From positions 1 through 38,560 of the forward strand of contig KV424137.1 in NCBI GenBank assembly GCA_001632435.1: a stretch of DNA of 38,560 bases, in the 5' to 3' direction. The position numbers and the translations under genes were made by a program. Below the pieces are notes generated by a model, which was not told where the DNA came from, made no database searches, and saw only the letters and a list, made by a program, of their open reading frames with translations. Shown piece after piece: positions 1 to 11,260 of the stretch. Each line of letters begins with the position of its first letter. Position 1 is the first letter of the stretch. This DNA is from Calocera cornea HHB12733 (taxonomy: Eukaryota > Basidiomycota > Dacrymycetes > Dacrymycetales > Dacrymycetaceae).

Positions 1-441
1 TTTGAATCGGGTTACGCTATGTCGTTGGTATGTTCGCGATTTCGAAGATTCTATTCGAGACAAGTGAACACTGACAGTCTGATAGAAACTCACCAAAATC
101 CCGGCATGACCTCCAATGAATAGCTAGTACCACAGTTTGTAGTAGATAGTATAATGGGATCTTGTTGATTTCTACCAGAGGAGTGTCGCTTGTGAGAGAC
201 GAGATAACGCTTGTCGATAACGCGGGATAACGCCTTCGGGTAACGATATTTGGACAGGGGGAAACGGCAACTCATATTCGCTACCTAGACAGCATAGTTA
301 AGTAGCTACGGGATTCCTGTATATTCCCAGGCACCAGGCACCAGGCACGAAGCCGTTCCTGGTACCTGACCAAGTGAGACTTGTGTAACCCGGAATCCGT
401 ACGGAGCGTTATCTACGTAACGCCCCTCTAACGCTATGTCG
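1..441. repeat. Repeat-like AT-balanced segment with iterated TAACGC motifs
   Basis: No gene is recognisable here. The hexamer TAACGC (or GCGTTA) recurs at 205, 218, 228, 406, 418 and 429. A 13-mer, TAACGCTATGTCG at 429-441, is nearly repeated as TTACGCTATGTCG at 12-24. The segment begins just downstream (on the minus strand) of the point where the terpene synthase reading frame stops making sense. I infer a transposon-derived insertion whose far end lies left of the window. No transposase, target-site duplication or terminal inverted repeat was seen, so the class is unknown. Confidence 0.35.
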
Positions 442-508
442 CCACTTGGCAAGAGAATCGGATGTACACTATGAGCAAAGAGGTATCCCAAGCGGACGAG
501 CTCCTCAC

Positions 509-1250
509 ATTCGACCAAACGATCATGTCGTTAGCTGCGTTCTCCAGGTCATGGAACACTGGATGGGTAAATATCTCATCCGGGAGGTCGAGGGAGTTAA
601 CGCTCTCAACGAGCGCAAAGCACGGTCTGACCCCACCCTCCTCTCGACGAAGAAGAATGTATTCTTCGATCGTTGGGACACTTGCTCTTCTGCTGCGTAG
701 CGCACAATGCTGGCATACCGCTTCAAGATACGTTGCGAGTGATTGTATAAGTCGTGCTTTAAGATAAAGGCTTGACTTGGGCAACATTCGGGTCCCAAGG
801 CTGGACATTAAATGAGTTGTGAGGTTCACTTCTGCTCAGAACGAGAGCGTACTCATGCGTCACGTTGACGAGCGTGGATGTTTTTCCCGCCTCAACTTGC
901 TCGATGTAGTGATATTGATGACGAAGAACATCTATGATCGTTTCCTTAACTCGAATGGCTTCATCCATAGTCATGGCGTCGGTGAGATCGTCGGTGTAGA
1001 ATAGATAGTGCATGAAATCGGTGCATACTCGGAGGTCCGGCAGCTCGCAGTCAGGATAGACCATTGCAGCCAGAGTTCCGAGCTTCATCCGGCTCGCAGT
1101 TCTTTTCTGCTTCTCTGAGAACTTGCACGCGGAGGTGATCCATTCGAGCGAGGCAGCCTCGCACAAGTCGGCGTTGATGCGCAACGGAAACTCGCAATAA
1201 GACACGAGGTCGGGAATTGTAAACGACAGCGGTGCGGGAGAAGACATCAT
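509..1250 (-). CDS. Terpene synthase (sesquiterpene-cyclase type), C-terminal part missing
   Basis: Class I terpene synthases ionise farnesyl diphosphate with Mg2+ and cyclise it. Exon 1 is 1250-853, the intron 852-801 (52 nt), exon 2 800-509; phases agree. The Asp-rich metal motif DDLTD is at residues 87-91, within YLFYTDDLTDAM. Exon 2 carries the family pattern ATYLEAV, then EEYILLRREEGG with the diphosphate-sensing Arg region, CFALVE, LDLPDEIF and AANDMIVWSN. The reading stops exactly where the second metal motif (NDxxSxxxE) should continue: a GTGAGG donor follows the Asn codon at 509, but no downstream exon with the expected DxxSxxxE sequence is found in the remaining 508 bases. About a third of the usual 330-350 residues is absent. 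A TATA box (GTATAAAT, minus strand, about 1295-1288) lies some 40 bp upstream of the ATG, and a second Met follows the first. It may be a truncated pseudogene or continue beyond an insertion. Confidence 0.75.
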
Positions 1251-2023
1251 GTATGCGTGTTGAACGTTTGGCGACAGCAGTGAGAGGATTTATACGATCT
1301 GGTCGAGAAGACCATGCTATTTCACGTACACCTTGGTCCGGAGCTTACTGGGGCGGCGCACTGCTTGTCGGCAAAACTGCTGCGTGGCAGTCAGTGTCTT
1401 TTCCGGATGCAGTACCATAATCAGCAAGCGCTGGTCAGTAGAACCTGAAACATGCCACACCTGCAAGCTCGGGGATATTTCTAGAGTGATGCGCAATCGG
1501 TGAACCGGTGTGGCGCAGGACTCTGTGCTCAACATCAAACTCCTGAGCGGCAGGTGGTCAAAAGTGCGAGACATCCTGATCACTTGAAGAGTACAATAAT
1601 AGCGAGCGCTTGAGATTCCCCGAAGCGTAGACGTAGACCTCGAGATGGCGTATATGGATGTGGGGACAAGGGGGTTTTCTCGAATGCCGTCAGGAGCCCC
1701 CCAGGCACACACATCCCATGCCCAAAGGCACATAGCGGTAGATGTGCATGTTGGGCGTCGGCATGATCTTTGTGAAGGAATAGTTTGGAGAGCCATTTCG
1801 ATGAACAAGCAGCAATCCGAGTCCAGGTGTGGACGGAAAGTCCGACGGCGCCGGCCGCCAGGAAGCCGCCAGCACAGCCACCCGTGAACTGTTCTAGCGC
1901 CACCCAGCTCCTCAGTGTAGTTACGCGTCCCCGCCCAAATCGTGTTCTGCAAACACCTCAGCGCATACACCCTGCTCCCTCCTTCATTCCCCTCTTGCCT
2001 GTCTCCTCGAATTCTTCTGCAGG
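1251..2023. other. Intergenic region between divergent terpene synthase and RPN9
   Basis: This 773-bp stretch holds the minus-strand promoter of the terpene synthase (TATA-like GTATAAAT near 1295-1288) and the 5' region of RPN9. Pyrimidine-rich sequence at about 1970-2015 leads into the RPN9 start. The open frames crossing it have no recognisable content and I treat them as chance. Confidence 0.5.
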
Positions 2024-3418
2024 ATGTCGTCAATGGATGTTGACCACCAGCGCGTGGATGTGTACCTCGAGGATGCCCTGAACAATGCCCCACCCACCCT
2101 CCGGCCGTTCTTCCAGCGGTTCCGGACGTTGTATGACCAAAAGTCAGCATACCTGGGTTGTCATCATGAACCTATTTGCTGATATCTATGCTATAGGCGA
2201 TGGCACCAGCTGACTTTGGCCGTTAACGAGTTCTTGGCGGACCCGGAGTCAGGACCGTATCAGGTGGATCTGTTCAACCGCTTTGTGAGAGACTTCGAGG
2301 GGAAGATCAACCAGCTCCGGCTGGCAGAGATGGGCGTGAAAGTGTGCCGTCAGGTAGATGGTACGAATGGGCCTTAGTCTCACTGATGTTCTGGTACTGA
2401 TATGACTGGGCAGACCCGCAAAAGACGCTCGGCCTCCTCACGTCGCTGCTCGTCCGCATAAGCGTGGAGACCTCTCCTGAAGCGCACATCCTTCTGTTAT
2501 CAACACTGGCGCAAGTGAAGCTGCTCTTCGGCGATCTGGAAGGGACGAAGGCAGATGTGGACAAATGCGAGCAGGTGCTGGATTCTCTGGACAGTGTTGA
2601 GGGCGGCGTAAATGCGGCGTTTTACAAAGTCGCGGCTGATTACTACAAGGTGCGCATCGCCAGCGCTTAACCTCGTTATTTTTATCTGATGGAATGTCGT
2701 AGGCCAAAGCCGAGTATGGACCCTACTACAAGAACTCGCTCCTTTATCTCGCCTGCATCAACCCTGAGACGGATCTGAACGCAGAGGAGCGTCTGTCCCG
2801 AGCCCATGATCTTGCCCTCGCCGCCCTCCTGGGCGACACCATCTACAACTTCGGCGAGCTTCTCATGCACCCCATCCTCGACTCCCTGACCGGTTCCCAA
2901 TACGAGTGGATCCGCGACCTCCTCTTCGTCTTCAACAGCGGCAACATTGGCAAGTTTGAGGTTATTGCCACGCAGTTCAGCCGCGAACCCATTCTGGCCG
3001 TGAACCACACATTCCTAAGACAAAAGATCTGCTTGATGGCTCTGATCGAGACAGTATTCCAGCGGAAGGGGAGGCAAGATAAGGAGCGACCGATCGGCTT
3101 CCAGACAATCGCCGAGGAGACCAGGCTGCCGCAGGATGAGGTGGAGCATCTTGTCATGAAGGCGTTGAGGTGCGTTAGGTGATTGCCGATTTGTATCAAC
3201 TCCTAACATCGAATTTTCCTGAGTACAGCCTGAAGCTGATCCGTGGTACGCTCGACCAGGTCTCCGAGCAGGCCCATATTTCCTGGGTACAGCCGCGTGT
3301 GCTGGGCAGGGAGCAGATTGAGCAGCTGGCTGTGCGGCTGAACGACTGGACCGAGCGTCTCGGACGGGTTGAGAACTTTGTCGCCAGCCAGGACTTGTTT
3401 GCCGGTGTCACTGCATAG
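2024..3418 (+). CDS. RPN9: 26S proteasome regulatory subunit Rpn9 (PSMD13 homologue)
   Basis: Rpn9 is a PCI-domain subunit of the lid of the 19S regulatory particle, which helps assemble the 26S proteasome. Five exons: 2024-2142, 2197-2360, 2414-2649, 2703-3169 and 3229-3418. The introns are 53-59 nt with GT-AG ends and all phases fit, giving 391 residues, the usual family length. The start MSSMDVDHQRVD is the first in-frame Met after a pyrimidine-rich leader. Diagnostic blocks are HPILDSLTGSQYEW, LLFVFNSGNIGKFE, LRQKICLMALIETVF, the PCI winged-helix run FQTIAEETRLPQDEVEHLVM followed by KALSLKLIRGTLDQV, and the C-terminal WVQPRVL then QLAVRLNDW. Nothing is missing. It is a housekeeping gene, separated by 255 bp from the PLP-synthase gene on the same strand. 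Confidence 0.93.
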
Positions 3419-3673
3419 TATAGCATACCTCACACCGGTGTATACATGTGTATTCAACTCAGCACTGCAGACTGCTGCAACATTCCAGGAGTCGTGTGCC
3501 TGTGAAGTGTGAGACAGGGACCGTTATTTTGGGAGCGCGCGACGAAAAGTTGCCGTCGTCGACCCTGACTGAAGCCGCCCTCTCCTGCTCCCCATTGTCC
3601 CGACGTCCACCTGCAGCTCCGCGTCGTTGTCCGCCTGGTCGCCTGTGCAGCGACTGCGGTCTGTAGTCCAGCC

Positions 3674-4547
3674 ATGTCGAGCGATACCCCGGAAGAGATC
3701 GTCATTGGCGTCCTTGGTCAACCTTTTACTGCCTCTCTCGGCCACGCCCGCTAACCCTCCCACAGCGCTGCAAGGTGCCTTCGCGGAGCACCAGGCGATC
3801 CTCATGCGGCTGAAGCTCCCCTCGCACCCAATTTCCCCGCTGCTAGTGCGCACGGCCGAGGACCTCGCCAAATGTGCGGCGCTTATCATCCCCGGCGGGG
3901 AGTCGACGACGATCGCGAGCGTCGCTGCGCGCACGGGGATGCTGCAGCTGCTTAGGGACACGTGCAGGGACCCGAGCAAGCCCGTGTGGGGGACGTGCGC
4001 CGGGTGCATTCTATTGGCGAAGGAGGCGACTGGGCTGAAGAAGGGCGGGCAGGAGCTATTTGGCGGGATGGGCGTGGGAGTGAGGAGGAATGGGTATGGT
4101 ACGCAGGTGAGTGGATTGGTTGTGATTTATGCCTTTTGGGCTGATCGAAGTATAATAGCTGGAATCGTTCGAGGTCATGCTCGATATCCCTGGGCTGCGA
4201 GACCCAGAGCGCCCGTTTGCGGGCGTTTTCATCCGTGCTCCTGTTCGCCAACCGGCCCTTTAACCCATGCCGCAATCCTCACCTCCCCGCAGATCATCGA
4301 GCACGTCGACACCTCCGCCCCGTCCTCCAGCTCGATCGAGACGGAGATCGTTGCCCGCGTCCCGGCCTCTTGCTTGCCTGCCGAGCTGCAGGAAGCGGCT
4401 GAGACGTCCACGACGGACTACACGGTCGTGGCCATGCGCCAAGGGAAGAAGTTCGTGACGACGTTCCACCCCGAGCTGACCAAGGATGAACGCCTGCACG
4501 AGTTCTTCATCAAGCGGTGCGTGCTTGAGCTTCCTGCTGGGAAGTAG
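3674..4547 (+). CDS. Pyridoxal 5'-phosphate synthase glutaminase subunit (Pdx2/SNO family)
   Basis: This subunit hydrolyses glutamine and channels ammonia to Pdx1 (SNZ), which builds pyridoxal 5'-phosphate from a pentose phosphate and a triose phosphate. Exons are 3674-3716, 3766-4106, 4159-4242 and 4293-4547, with introns of 49-52 nt and consistent phase, giving 240 residues. The class I glutaminase signature is complete: IIPGGEST near residues 55-62, the nucleophile Cys92 in WGTCAGC, and the His-Glu pair (about 215 and 217) in TFHPELT. RRNGYGTQLESFE and the PFAGVFIRAP block are typical of the family. The start MSSDTPEEIVIGVL joins to ALQGAFAEHQ across the first intron, restoring the conserved N-terminal strand. 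The partner SNZ/Pdx1 gene is not in the window. Confidence 0.93.
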
Positions 4548-5443
4548 GGGACAGAGCTGGACTCGACCGCCGGGTTTCAGATACCCGCTAGAGGTAAGGT
4601 ATTGTTGTATATTATGAGACCATTCGCTGGGTTTGGGCCATATTAGAACGGATATACATGATCTGCGACACAGTACATAATCGTAATGTTACTTGGCTCT
4701 GATAAAGCAGCAAGCGCAAGGCACGATTCCTCGGATCTAATTCTCGGATGACTCGGCACCGAAAGTCTATCCGGGAGTGCGCTGCATCTCCGAGGCTCCG
4801 CTTCCGCGGTTATCTCAGCGAAACCGAAAATTCCCGCTTCGATAGGCTGCCCACAAGGTACGCACTGACACTAACGTCCAAGTTGCGATATAGTTCGAGC
4901 GCTCAAATTTCTGGTACCTTGAGAGATTACGTCCTCCGCAGGGGAAGCAGGGCTTCAATTCAAATGACGTCCCTTGGCGAAAAAGTGCCGAGCGGCGGAC
5001 CACACGGTGCATGTTCGGGCCCTTATCTGGACCAGCCAGCGCTCGCTCTCTCCCACCTTCTTTATCAGACTGCTAGCGATGCTGCCCTTGTTCGCTTCGT
5101 GAGCTCCATGGCGCATGGGGCAAAATGACTGTGGGAACCATGTGCTCGCCCTATCCCCCGAATCGAGTGGTCGTCTCACCATTAATGGCCGCTGACCACC
5201 CACGCGTCACAGCGCGGATACTCCGGCAACAGCGCGCGAATGGGCGCTCGTTCTGCCAGCCGCTGCTGCAGGGAGTCTCTGATAGCGGTGACAGCTGCTA
5301 GATGATATAATCAGCCATGCGTGCTGCATGGTCTCCTAGGCTAGCAGTACAAGTACATAAAGCGGCCTTCTGTGGCTGGCTTCCCAGCTAGGTGGCTTTT
5401 CACCCTTTCTCGCCCTCCCCAGCCCCGTCGAGCCCCAGCCATC
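4548..5443. other. Intergenic region upstream of the first NUP gene
   Basis: No coding content is recognised in these 896 bp. A TATA-like GATATAAT lies near 5303-5310, about 135 bp upstream of the chosen NUP start. An in-frame ATG at 5372 precedes the signal peptide and is probably not used. Confidence 0.45.
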
Positions 5444-6608
5444 ATGCGCGTCCTCGCCCTGCTCTCGCTGCTCCTGGCGCCGCTGCTCGCACTCGCGAGC
5501 CCGTCCGCCGACCTCATGTCGCGGTTCACCCCGCGCAACGCGCCCGCGCACTACAGCTGGCCGCTCGCCCCGCGCTTCCTGATCATCAGCATGTTCACGC
5601 CCGAGCAGGACGCGTGGGTCGCGCCCCTCGGCCTCAAGTTCAACATCTCCGTGCCCGGGCTGTCGATGCTCTATCCGCACGTCCACTGCGACGAGAAGGG
5701 CTGGATCTGCCAGATGACGACGGGCGAGAGCGAGATCAACGCCGCGACGAGCACGACCGCGCTCTTCTTCTCGCCTTTCTTCGACTTCACCAAGACGTAC
5801 TTCATGATCGCCGGCATCGCCGGCGGAAACCCGTACTACACCACCACTGGCAGCGCGACGTTTGCCAGGTACGCGGTGCAGGTCGCCCTGGGGTACGAGA
5901 TCGACGCGCGGGAGATGCCGAGCAACTGGACGACGGGCTACTTCGGCTTCGGCACCGCCGCGCCGAACCTCTACCCCGGGCTGTCAAACTGGTACGGCAC
6001 GGAGCTGTTCGAGCTGAACACGAACCTACTCGCGCGCGTCATGGACCTCGTCAAGGACGTCAAGTTGAATGACACGACCGACGCCGCCGCGTGGCGCTCC
6101 ATGTACGACTTTGCGCCGGCGAATCAGCCCCCGACAATCGTGCAGTGCGATGTGGCCACGAGCGACGTGTGGTTCTCGGGCGCGCTGCTCAGCGAAGCTA
6201 TGGGGAACATCACCGAGGTGTGGACGTGAGTGCCTCCAAGCCGCTTCCTTCGTGTAACGTAGCGCTAACAATGCGCGCAGGAACGGCACGGGCAAGTACT
6301 GCACGACGGCGGAGGAGGACAACGCGACGCTCGAATCCGCCGTGCGCGCGCACCTCGCAGGCATGGTCGACTTCGGCCGGTTCATCCTCATGCGCACCGT
6401 GTCCGACTTTGACCGCCAGCCGCCCAACGTCACCGCGTACGACTCGCTCACGGGCGCGCAGGGCGGATTCGGCGTCGCCATCACGAACATCTTCACGGCT
6501 GGGTGGCCGGTCGTTAAGGAGATTGTGTATGACTGGGATGCGTGGAAGGACGGGACGGAGCCGAGCTTGACGGGCGGGTATGGGGATGTGCTCGGGTCGC
6601 TGCTTTGA
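5444..6608 (+). CDS. NUP-family (purine nucleoside permease-like) secreted protein, copy 1
   Basis: Members of this fungal family (Pfam NUP) were named after a Candida purine nucleoside permease. Their fold is related to nucleoside phosphorylases, and most, like this one, have a signal peptide and no further membrane span, so a secreted or wall-bound nucleoside-handling role is plausible but unproven. Exons are 5444-6225 and 6281-6608 (intron 55 nt), giving 369 residues. MRVLALLSLLLAPLLALASP is a clear signal peptide. I preferred this start to the in-frame ATG at 5372, which would bury it. Conserved blocks are PRFLIISMFTPEQDAW, CDEKGWICQMTTGESEIN, YFMIAGIAGGNP, GSATFARYAVQVALGYEID, PSNWTTGYF and ITNIFTAGWPVVKEIVYDW. 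Third positions are strongly GC. An inverted paralogue lies at 9845-11183, on the far side of the Lsb6 gene. Confidence 0.85.
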
Positions 6609-6976
6609 GTGGGTCTCCCTGCACGGAGACGCGGCACGAAGAGAACAATTGGGATGGAAAAGCATGAACTGTCATGAACTGTCACGGAGTGTAGATAGTC
6701 TAATTTCTAATGACACTGAAGTGAAATGCGAGGCGAATGAGTGCTGCATTCCTGTCGGACAAAGAGCGCATTCATGTCACGATCGGTACATTGCCGCAGG
6801 ATCGAGTCGCCGCCGATGTCCGAATGACACGTTCCAATGGAGGCGGGGGTCCGAGGACCGCCACGCCGCCAAACGCCACCTCGTCGCCGTCTCTCCCGCA
6901 CAACGTCAGCCAGTCCGCACATGCAGCACACGGCCACCAGCGGCACCCGCTGTACCTACGCTCACCCACCATAGCA
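6609..6976. other. Short intergenic region and possible 5' extension of LSB6
   Basis: This 368-bp stretch contains the 3' end of the NUP transcript and the leader of the lipid kinase. An open frame in phase with the kinase begins at 6737 and would add 80 residues rich in Gly, Pro, Ser and His. I see no domain in it, so I treat it as probable leader. Transcript 5' ends would settle this. Confidence 0.4.
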
Positions 6977-9669
6977 ATGCCCGCAGAGTACCAGCGGCTC
7001 GCACAGTCCGTCGACGACGCAGAGGACGGCGCCGGCGCCAACTCGGGCTCCCTCCCCGACGGGCTCGCCTCATCCCAGCCCTTGGCCCGGCCCGACCCCG
7101 CTGCCTCCCCCTCCCCGCTCACCCCGCGCAACCTCGCGGTCAACCTCGCCGCGCTCGACTCGGGATTCAAGCGCTGGACGGACTCGGTGGGCCAGAAGAT
7201 GAGGCGGAAGCGCCGCGCCCGGGCTGCGGGAGAGGAGAAACGGGAGATCGCGTTCAGCGTGTTTGGCAGTGTGGGCGTCGCCGAGTGGAGGGAGGACCCG
7301 AGGAAGACGCTCGACCATGAGCCTGTCAAGACCAGGGCCGACTTTGATGCGTACGTACTTGTTACATACTCTCCTTGTACCTCTGAGGGCTGACCTGGCC
7401 CAGACTGGTGGACTCGGTCACAGCGGCCATCGACGACGGCGTGCACCCGAAGATGATCTCCAAAGGCTCCTCGGGCTCGTACTTTGCCCGCGCCAAGGTC
7501 AATGGGCAGATCAAGACTGTCGGTGTGTTCAAGCCCAAGGACGAGGAGCCGTATGGGAAGATGAACCCCAAGCTGGTCAAGTGGCTGCATCGCAACTTCT
7601 TCTGGTGGATCGGCTGGGGCAGGGCGTGGCAAGTCCCACTTATACAATGTGCGGAACAGTAATCTAATGGGAACGGCAGTCTCATCCCGAACCTGTCGTA
7701 CATCTCCGAAGCGGCCGCCTGCCTGCTGGACGAGCGGCTTCAGCTGTACATCGTCCCCCAAACTGGCCTCGCCTCGCTCAGCAGCCCCTCCTTCTTCTAC
7801 GCCTGGATCGACCGCTCTGCCTACCGGCAAGGCAAGCCGCTGCCGCCGAAGATCGGCTCCCTGCAGACGTTCATGCACGGCTTCCGGGACGCGTCGGACT
7901 TCTTCCGCCTGCACCCGCTCGGCGAGAGCTACGACTACGAGGCGCACCGCACGGGCATGCTGACGAAGCGGTTCTGGAGCGCGATGGGGCTGGTGTGCGG
8001 GCGTGCGGGGGATCTGGAGGAGATGGAGAGCGAGGAGTGGGCCGAGGAGCAGAGTAAGGCCTATGGCGGCGCACCGGAGGAACAGGGCGAGAGCGGGTTT
8101 GTCTGGAATCAGGAGAACGTCGCGAGCTTCCAGGAGGAGCTGGAGCGCTTGGTCGTCCTGGATTACCTGATGCGGAATACGGATCGGGGACTGGACAACT
8201 TTGTGAGTCTTGCGAGGGACCCACGTGGGCTATGTCTGATGAGCGCCCAGATGATCAAGTACTGCGAAGCGGACCATGAGAAGGACATCATCGACATTGC
8301 GCCGTCGCGCTACTTTGGCCCCAAGCTGCAGATGAAAGTGAACGGCACCCCTCCCAGCTCCACGCCCCAAATGCGGCAGTCGCCCCCCTTCGGGCTGGAC
8401 GCCTCGCCCATCCCCAATCCCAGCAACACCAACACCAACGGCGGCGCCTCCTCCTCCAAGCCCGAGCCGTACACCGCCCGCCCGCACATGCACATCGCCG
8501 CGATCGACAACTCGCTTTCCTTCCCGCACCAGCACCCCAAGGGGTGGAGGAGCTACCCGTACGGCTGGCTCTTCCTCCCCGTGGCGATTATTGGACGGCC
8601 GTTCAGCGAGCGGACGCGGAGGCAGTTGCTGCCGCTGCTGAGCAGCACGGAGTGGTGGGCTGAGACGCGGTTCCAGCTCAGGAAGATCATGGCTGTTGAC
8701 CCGGACTTCAACGAGAAGCTGTTCAATGTGCGTCCCTTTCTCCAGGAGGCAAAGATCGTGAGGTGCTGATATGTGCACAGCGGCAAATGGCGGTGATGAA
8801 AGGCCAGGGGTGGAACATCGTCCAGAGCCTGCAGCACGTCGATGAGGGACCACTCGAGCTCACCCGGCGCACAAAGGTGCTGATCTGGGACGACGAAGTG
8901 CGAATCCCTGTCGACGCGTCAAAGGACGAGATCCTCATGGCGCTCGCTGCCCCGCCGGGGAAAGCGATCCTACCCTTCGCCGGGCACGCGAGGCACCGCA
9001 GTGCCACGGTCGATGTCTTGAGCGGCACAGCGGCCAGGAGGAGCATGGACTTCCCGCCTCGCCTGCCGCGGCGACACAACAGCGACCTTCCCGCGCGGCC
9101 CGTGCCGTTCGCGGGTAAGTACGAGCGTGCGTCAGGCGGGTACTCGGGCGTGACGGGCATCGATGTGCTGGCGCATCTGGAGAAACTGGACGCGGTGGAG
9201 CGGGATCTGGAGAGGCTGGGGATGGAGAGTGCTGGCAGCTCCAGGCAGCGACCCCAGCCGGCCACAGACGGATACTACCAGCTTCCGGAGGCGTTCCATT
9301 CCTCGCCTAGCTTGGTTCAGCCCACATCGCCGCCCACATCGCCACCCACCTCGCCTAGGAAGGGCAAGTCTGTGCCCCGGCCGACCAGACGCGCGAGCCT
9401 GGGCGTCAATATTCTGCCCACCTTCGTGGAGGAGGACCCGTTCCAGGATCCTCTGCCAAGCGATCATCGGAGGGCTGTCAGCGACGTGCCGACCGCGTCT
9501 GCAGGAGGGAGCAGGAGCATGGATTTGGGCTCATCGGAAGGAAGGCCGGAGGTGAAGACTGTCATTCGGGAGGTGAGCCCAGTTGCACTCGCTTAACTGT
9601 GTTGTATGCTGATGATCCCTGCAGAGATTGGAAACGCTAACGACTCAAGATAAATGGAAATTCTGGTAA
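6977..9669 (+). CDS. LSB6: Type II phosphatidylinositol 4-kinase (Lsb6 family)
   Basis: It phosphorylates phosphatidylinositol at position 4 on endosomal, vacuolar and plasma membranes. Exons: 6977-7350, 7404-7628, 7680-8202, 8251-8727, 8781-9572 and 9625-9669, giving 811 residues; all phases agree. The kinase core shows the nucleotide loop GSSGSYF (about 145-151), the ATP-binding Lys in GVFKPKDEEPYG, the catalytic loop RNTDRGLDN (about 365-373) and the metal-binding AIDNSLSFP (near residue 460). An insert rich in Pro, Ser and Asn splits the C-lobe, and a long disordered tail contains repeated PTSPPTSP. The last 14 residues, RLETLTTQDKWKFW, come from a tiny exon and resemble family C-termini. 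The second intron (7629-7679) is GC-AG (GCAAGT donor), required to restore ACLIPNLSYISEAA. The animal CCPCC palmitoylation motif is not visible. An upstream in-frame ATG at 6737 would give 891 residues. Confidence 0.9.
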
Positions 9670-9844
9670 AGGAGGGCTTCGTTCAACATATCATGCTTCA
9701 TGCCGCATCTTGGATATCCACATGTAACGACTCATTGTAATGCCGCATCTTGTATACACATACCCCGCCTGTCTAGATTGGCTATCTACTAATGTATATA
9801 CATAGTATGATTTTGCTCGGCGGGGCGGGCGGTCAACAACCCGC

Positions 9845-11183
9845 CTAGTAGCCTCTCTTCGTCGTGTTCAGATCGGTTCCGACACCGTGCGGTACTGTTC
9901 CGTTCGAGCGCAAGACGCCGAGTACATCGCCATACGCTGTATCGTTGGTAGGCGGTGCTGTGCCCATCTCCCAATTCTTCCAATCGTACACGATCTACAG
10001 CAGTACCTCAGCACGAATGCCCTCAGGCAGAGGACAGAACGCACCTCCTTCACCACCGGCCAACCCGCCATGAAGATGTTCTGCAAACCGATCTCGAAAC
10101 CTTGCTGATTGCTTTCGAGGGACTGGTAGGTCGTCAAGCCGGGCGGAGGGCGGTCAAAGTTGACGATGGTCCGCAGGAGCATGAATCGGCCGAAGTCCAG
10201 ACGGCCTGCGAGTGTAGCACGCAGAGCGGACATGAGGGTTGCGTTGTCCTCCTCTGCCGTTGAGCAGTACTTCGCGGTGCCATTCCTACCACACCGTCAG
10301 CGCTGCATCTCCACAAGGCATCGCATAGACATACGTCCAAGCACTGGAGATGTTCCCCATAGCCTCCGCCATCAAAGTGCCGGTGAACCAGACATCCGAA
10401 GTCGTGGTATCGCACTGAACAATGGTTGGATATGCGTTCGCAGGCGCAAAGGGCCATTGCGAGCCTACCAACGGATCAGTTATTGTGCTGCTTCGGTGAG
10501 TAGTCGAGAACTTCACGGAATGCTTGCGCGTCTGAGCTATCATTCAGCTTGACATTTTTCACGAGGTCCATGACGCGTCCCAAGAGATTGGTGTTGAGCT
10601 CGAACACTTCCGTGCCATACCAGTTGCTGTAGCCCGGGTATTGCAGCGGTGCTGTGGTACCGAATGCCCTGTAAAGGTGTCAGTATGCGCCTGTCAGTGT
10701 ATGAAGATCATACCAGTATCCAGTAGTCCAGTTGGAGGGTGCCTCGCGTATGTCCATCTCGTAACCCAGCGCACTCTGAATTGCGAAACGTGCGAAAGTC
10801 GCACTCCCCGTCGTGACACGATACGGGTTGCCACCTCCAATACCGGCGATCAGGAAGTACGTCTTGCGGAAGTCGAACGAGTCCGAGAAGAACAGCGCGG
10901 TCGTGCTGGTCGCCGCGTTGATCTCTGCCTCTCCCGTCGTCATCTGGCAGATCCATCCCTTCGCATCGCAGCGGACGCCGGGGTACAGCGGTGACAACCC
11001 GGGGACCGAGACGTTATGAACGCCTAGCTGCAGAGGCTCGAGCCAGACGTCCTGCTCAGGAGCGAACATGGATATAATCAGCACGCGCGGAGCAACCGGA
11101 TAGCGCAGCCAGCGCGTCTCGAGGACGGGGAGGGCGGAGCATAGTTGCCCAAAGAGGAGGAAGACGAAAGCAAGCGCGAGCAT
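9845..11183 (-). CDS. NUP-family (purine nucleoside permease-like) secreted protein, copy 2
   Basis: This is the inverted paralogue of the gene at 5444-6608. Five exons: 11183-10714, 10668-10517, 10464-10335, 10285-10045 and 9994-9845, with introns of 45-52 nt and consistent phases, giving 380 residues. The start MLALAFVFLLFGQLCSALP is a signal peptide. An in-frame upstream ATG at 11246 lies between the TATA box and this start and is less likely. Shared blocks with copy 1 include PRVLIISMFAPEQDVW, CDAKGWICQMTTGEAEIN, IAGIGGGNP, SALGYEMD, PSNWTTGYW, PTIVQCD and NIFMAGWPVVKE. The tail is longer than in copy 1. Only the intron in WT/NGT is shared with copy 1; three are extra here. Third-position GC is lower than in copy 1. 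The gene runs convergently with LSB6, with only 175 bp between stop codons. Confidence 0.85.
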
Positions 11184-11250
11184 CCGGGGGAGGGCAGGCA
11201 ATGGAGAGCAAGGACACTGCTCATGACAATGTCTCGAGGATCTCACAGCG

Positions 11251-11260
11251 CCATATATAC
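11251..11260 (-). promoter_or_regulatory. TATA box of NUP copy 2
   Basis: GTATATATGG on the minus strand lies about 70 bp upstream of the chosen ATG at 11183, a normal fungal TATA-to-start distance. Confidence 0.5.

Noticed and set aside
1..518. Third exon of the terpene synthase in the minus-strand frames at 90-275 or 306-518
   Set aside because: Neither translation contains the expected DxxSxxxE continuation or the C-terminal family blocks, and no acceptor gives the right phase.
1317..2150. 277-codon minus-strand frame over the RPN9 leader
   Set aside because: It overlaps the RPN9 first exon and the terpene synthase promoter and contains no recognisable domain.
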